In this document: positions 18,401 through 20,448 of the stretch, piece by piece
Layout: the number at the start of each line of letters is the position of its first letter
How positions within the stretch are numbered: the stretch's first letter is position 1
DNA from: Parachlorella kessleri
Taxonomy: Eukaryota; Chlorophyta; Trebouxiophyceae; Chlorellales; Chlorellaceae
Direction: 5' to 3'
Assembly (NCBI GenBank): GCA_001598975.1
Contig: BBXU01001127.1
Span: forward strand, 1 to 20,448
DNA: 20,448 nucleotides
Notes under the pieces: model-generated
The model's database searches: none
What the model was told of the DNA's origin: nothing
What the model saw: only the letters and a program-made list of their open reading frames with translations
Translations under genes and position numbers: made by a program

Positions 18401-20448
18401 CATGCACTGGGAAGGGCTTGAGCTGTCGGTGTTGGACAGGAAAATAGCAGGTGGAGTCATGATGTAGTTCAACCACACCAGGCTGAGCAGCCGGGCCATG
18501 TTGGCGCGTGCGTGCACTGTGCTGTGGGGCGCACCAACCCTGCCTCGCCTTGGGGTCTGTCTTGGTGGCGTAGGGTATGCCTGTGATCACCACAGCACGC
18601 CCAGCACGGTCCGAGAAGTCCAGCCCCTCGCTGACCTTGCCCCTGTGCCACGGCGCAGTAGAAAGAACACAAATTGCGAGTCTCCCACGGTGAACCCTCC
18701 TTGCCTGGCAAAACGTGCTCACCTAAGGATGCTAGCTGACTTCCAAGACGCGCGGGTAGGGCACATTCAATCCCTAGGGCGGGCGGCAAGCATGGGCAGC
18801 CCCTGAGCAGCTGCCACGATCGCTGGGGAAGGGATCTGGCATAGCACAGCACCCTCATGAGGGTGTCACCTCACCCGCAGCGTGCATAGCAGGCCGTCAC
18901 AGTCAGCAACAGCGCTAGCACGCCCGAGGCGCCCTGCCCTACCTGCAGACCGCGAAGAAGATTGCCCCGCGGGTGGCTGGGTCGTTTAGCTTGGCCCTGA
19001 AGTCGTCAGCTGCCTGGGGGAACAGCGCCGAGTCCCGCGGCTCCACCACACACGCCTTGAGCCTGCGTGACACCAGCTGTATGGTCAACAGGCTGCCGAG
19101 CCCACCAGGGTCCCATCTCCAGATATCGCAGGGAAGCTGGGGAAGGAGGGGAGGCCACTCTCCCACACTATAACCGATCCCTATCACCCAAGACCGCCTT
19201 GGCTTTGACTCACCGGCTGAGGTGTCAAGACGGCTGCCGCCGCCGCTCCTCAGCAATTCTTGCTGACCCCAACCGCCAGCTCCCTCCCTCCCTCCCACAT
19301 CCCACACCACCTACACACGCCGGATCGCTCTCACTTGGTGATGCGCTCCCACACGCAGTTGCCATGTGAGTTGACTGCCTTCCAGGCGTCCAGCGAGGCC
19401 TTGAGCAGGCCGTAGGAGGGGAAGAACACCAGCAGGCCGTCGGGCACGATGCGCGCAAAGTTGGCGATGGCGTTCCCCAGGTCCTCCCTGCCAGAGAAGG
19501 GCAAAGCAAAGGGCATGTCATGTCCAGGAGAAATTGTTGGGAGACGGCATGGGGTCTGGGGCGGTGTAGGGGTCGGCTTAAAGGGAGATGGGAGTCTGCG
19601 TAGGGTTTTGCCTGACCAGTGCTAGTGCCACAGTGCAAGAGACAGGAAAGCCGGCATCAGAGGTCCTCAGGCTGCCCCGCTCTGACAACAACTATCCTGT
19701 GCCCAGTATGCGGACGTCAGGTAGGGTACAGAACCTCAGGCCCACAGGTCTCACTTGTAGGACTTGCTGTCGCGGGTCTGGTAGGACGAGTTCAGCGCGT
19801 GGCCCGAGGGCCCCAGGGGCACCACGCCTATCCACACCTGCAGCACATCCACGCCGGTGGAGGCCGTGCGCACTGCTTTGGCAAGTGGGTCAGCAGGCAT
19901 GACATGAAAAAGGGGTGGGGAGCCTGCCAGGGGAAGGCTGTCATACGCACAGACCAAGGACAGCCAAGACGCAGGTAGAACATCCAATGCATCGCTCACA
20001 GCTGAAGCCCGGGGCTCCGGATCCTCCTCATGCCAGAGAGCACCCCCCCACCCCACCCCCACCCCCCCATCTCCTCCCTGCGCCCTTCCTTCTGCATGCA
20101 GCCCCTGCTGCTGCCGAGCGCGGCACCTGGGAGGGGTCTATGACGTGCGGGTTCTCCAGGCGCACAGGGAATGGCAGTGCCAGCTCCTGGGCAAAGCTGT
20201 CCAGCGGGGACAGGGTGCCGCTGGTGAGGATGATGGAGCCCACCTGCGTGCACAGTACTTGGGGAGTCTACTTGTGCACTGGTCAGGGGCTGGGACAGCC
20301 GCCATGCCTCTAGCTGAGCTGCTCCCGGTGGGTGGGTCATGTGCACAGCACTCAACTGCGCATTGAGTTGCAATCGTCCCTATTGCCTCGTGTCCCCGCC
20401 TGAGCTGCTGCATATCGGTGCGCTGGCCAGGCACCCCCCCCCCCCCGG
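14289..20448 (-). CDS. RTEL1: RTEL1-type DNA helicase (XPD/FANCJ superfamily 2), 5' end outside the window
   Basis: RTEL1 is an Fe-S helicase of the XPD/FANCJ family that unwinds D-loops, T-loops and G-quadruplexes in the nucleus and restrains recombination. Visible exons: 20243-20127, 19837-19755, 19487-19335, 19062-18943, 18642-18549, 18222-18004, 17795-17694, 17474-17354, 17134-16985, 16724-16541, 16356-15616, 15402-14289. All phases agree and sum to 1065 codons plus stop. The assignment rests on [48 protein letters not shown] and [16 protein letters not shown], which follow the RTEL1 order closely. A harmonin-like domain and a C-terminal RING-like domain, both RTEL1 traits, lie downstream. 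The Walker A, Fe-S cysteine and DEAH regions are expected beyond position 20448. RTEL1 fits better than FANCJ or DDX11 because of these C-terminal domains. Confidence 0.92.
15132..15152 (-). repeat. (CAG)7 trinucleotide tract read as poly-Gln
   Basis: Seven CTG units on the plus strand lie inside the last RTEL1 exon. The coding frame reads CAG as Gln, giving a seven-residue Gln run before NGQRLL. Confidence 0.9.
15616..16356 (-). other. RTEL1: RTEL1 exon with poly-Gln tract and harmonin-homology-like domain
   Basis: The exon encodes about 247 residues. The first two thirds are Pro/Gln/Ala-rich with seven consecutive Gln. The last 80 residues form a helical unit running from [17 protein letters not shown] through [16 protein letters not shown] to [20 protein letters not shown]. 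This matches the layout of the RTEL1 harmonin-homology domains, in which helices end in LLxGFxxFV followed by a basic or acidic helix. Human RTEL1 has two such domains; I see one here. In animals these domains bind protein partners. Confidence 0.72.
16068..16088 (-). repeat. (CAG)7 trinucleotide tract read as poly-Gln
   Basis: Seven CTG units on the plus strand inside the harmonin-domain exon of RTEL1. They are read as a seven-residue Gln run between PPP and RRCSSS. Confidence 0.9.
16541..17474 (-). other. RTEL1: RTEL1 linker after the helicase core, three exons
   Basis: Exons 17474-17354, 17134-16985 and 16724-16541 join in phases 1, 1 and 2. They encode a Gly/Ala-rich linker, a segment with [20 protein letters not shown], and a hydrophilic region with [16 protein letters not shown]. 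No known catalytic motif is visible. The last exon ends at donor AA|GTGAGG. Its link to the next exon at 16356 keeps phase, but coding-like peptide also appears in the intervening 184 bases, so a further small exon cannot be excluded. Confidence 0.65.
17475..17693 (-). other. RTEL1: GC-AG intron in RTEL1
   Basis: The donor is CAG|GCGAGT at 17693. The exon before it encodes the conserved end of the helicase fold, LTQFFKKQ. Reading on instead gives Ala-Ser and a TGA. No GT donor lies between the conserved residues and that stop. The acceptor GTGATGCAG before 17474 restores an open frame in phase 0. Confidence 0.72.
18223..18548 (-). other. RTEL1: GC-AG intron in RTEL1
   Basis: The donor is AAG|GCGAGG at 18548, right after the conserved YATKTDPK. 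The acceptor GGCACTGCAG before 18222 continues as [11 protein letters not shown] in phase 0. The family sequence runs from the DPR/DPK position straight into a similar basic-hydrophobic helix. The exon boundaries are therefore fixed from both sides and the GC donor is strongly supported. Confidence 0.8.
19282..19296 (-). other. G-quadruplex-forming motif in an RTEL1 intron
   Basis: The minus strand reads four GGG runs separated by single A bases. The motif lies in the intron between exons 19487-19335 and 19062-18943, on the sense strand of the gene, so it would also occur in the pre-mRNA. Confidence 0.75.
20043..20068 (-). other. Strong G-quadruplex-forming motif in an RTEL1 intron
   Basis: The minus strand reads runs of 7, 5, 4 and 7 G separated by single T bases. 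These very short loops and long runs predict a very stable parallel quadruplex. It lies in the intron between exons 20243-20127 and 19837-19755. Confidence 0.85.
20434..20446. repeat. C13 homopolymer at the right edge
   Basis: Thirteen consecutive C lie two bases from the window end, inside or beyond the RTEL1 intron upstream of exon 20243. The 20244-20448 stretch shows no recognisable RTEL1 exon. Confidence 0.9.

Larger units (their letters stand above)
17694..20243 (-). other. RTEL1: RTEL1 second helicase domain (motifs III-VI), seven exons
   Basis: Exon 20243-20127 holds the SGTLSP motif III and [12 protein letters not shown]. Exon 19837-19755 holds [18 protein letters not shown]. Exon 19487-19335 holds [18 protein letters not shown] (motif IV region). 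Exon 19062-18943 holds [11 protein letters not shown] and [12 protein letters not shown]. Exon 18642-18549 holds [20 protein letters not shown] (motif V). Exon 18222-18004 holds [20 protein letters not shown] (motif VI, with the arginine finger region). Exon 17795-17694 holds [14 protein letters not shown] and LTQFFKK. The intron before 18642 is 300 bases and the one after 18549 is 326 bases; I see no gene in either. Confidence 0.92.

Noticed and set aside
1..20448. Mobile element, CRISPR array, tRNA, rRNA or defence system
   Set aside because: I found no transposase or reverse transcriptase motifs, no terminal repeats, no regularly spaced repeats and no recognisable structural RNA. The window is accounted for by two eukaryotic nuclear genes.

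Overview
The window looks like nuclear DNA of a green alga. The evidence is moderately high GC, many short GT-AG introns with TGCAG acceptors, exons full of CAG-type repeats read as Gln or Ala, and two genes whose closest recognisable relatives are eukaryotic nuclear proteins. A core chlorophyte is my best guess, but the sequence does not identify the species. I see no bacterial, phage, transposon, tRNA, rRNA or CRISPR content.

Both genes lie on the minus strand, so they read from right to left. Positions 20448-14289 hold the 3' two thirds of an RTEL1-type DNA helicase gene whose 5' part is off the right edge. I assembled 12 phase-consistent exons encoding 1065 residues. They run from helicase motif III through motifs IV, V and VI, then a linker, a Gln/Pro-rich segment, a harmonin-homology-like helical domain, a second Gln-rich segment and a terminal RING-like zinc domain.

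Positions 14288-13606 are the only intergenic spacer. Positions 13605-286 hold one very large, intron-rich gene that I identify as the Hir3/CABIN1 homologue, the TPR scaffold of the HIRA histone H3.3 chaperone complex. Eighteen 5' exons (13605-3747) chain in phase without conflict. Exon 19 contains an unresolved frame problem. Exon 21 is a 508-residue Gln/Pro/Ala-rich segment. A cysteine-rich and then acidic C-terminal extension (1655-286) joins in phase only through a proposed GC-AG intron, so it could instead be a separate gene. Positions 285-1 are 3' flank ending in a CA repeat.

The two proteins act in chromatin assembly and genome or telomere maintenance. Nothing in the sequence shows that they are co-regulated. 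The most notable observations are two well-supported GC-AG introns in RTEL1 plus one candidate in Hir3, two G-quadruplex motifs on the coding strand of RTEL1 introns, the unrecognised Cys/His domain at the Hir3 C-terminus, and CAG repeats read as Gln in RTEL1 but mostly as Ala in Hir3.
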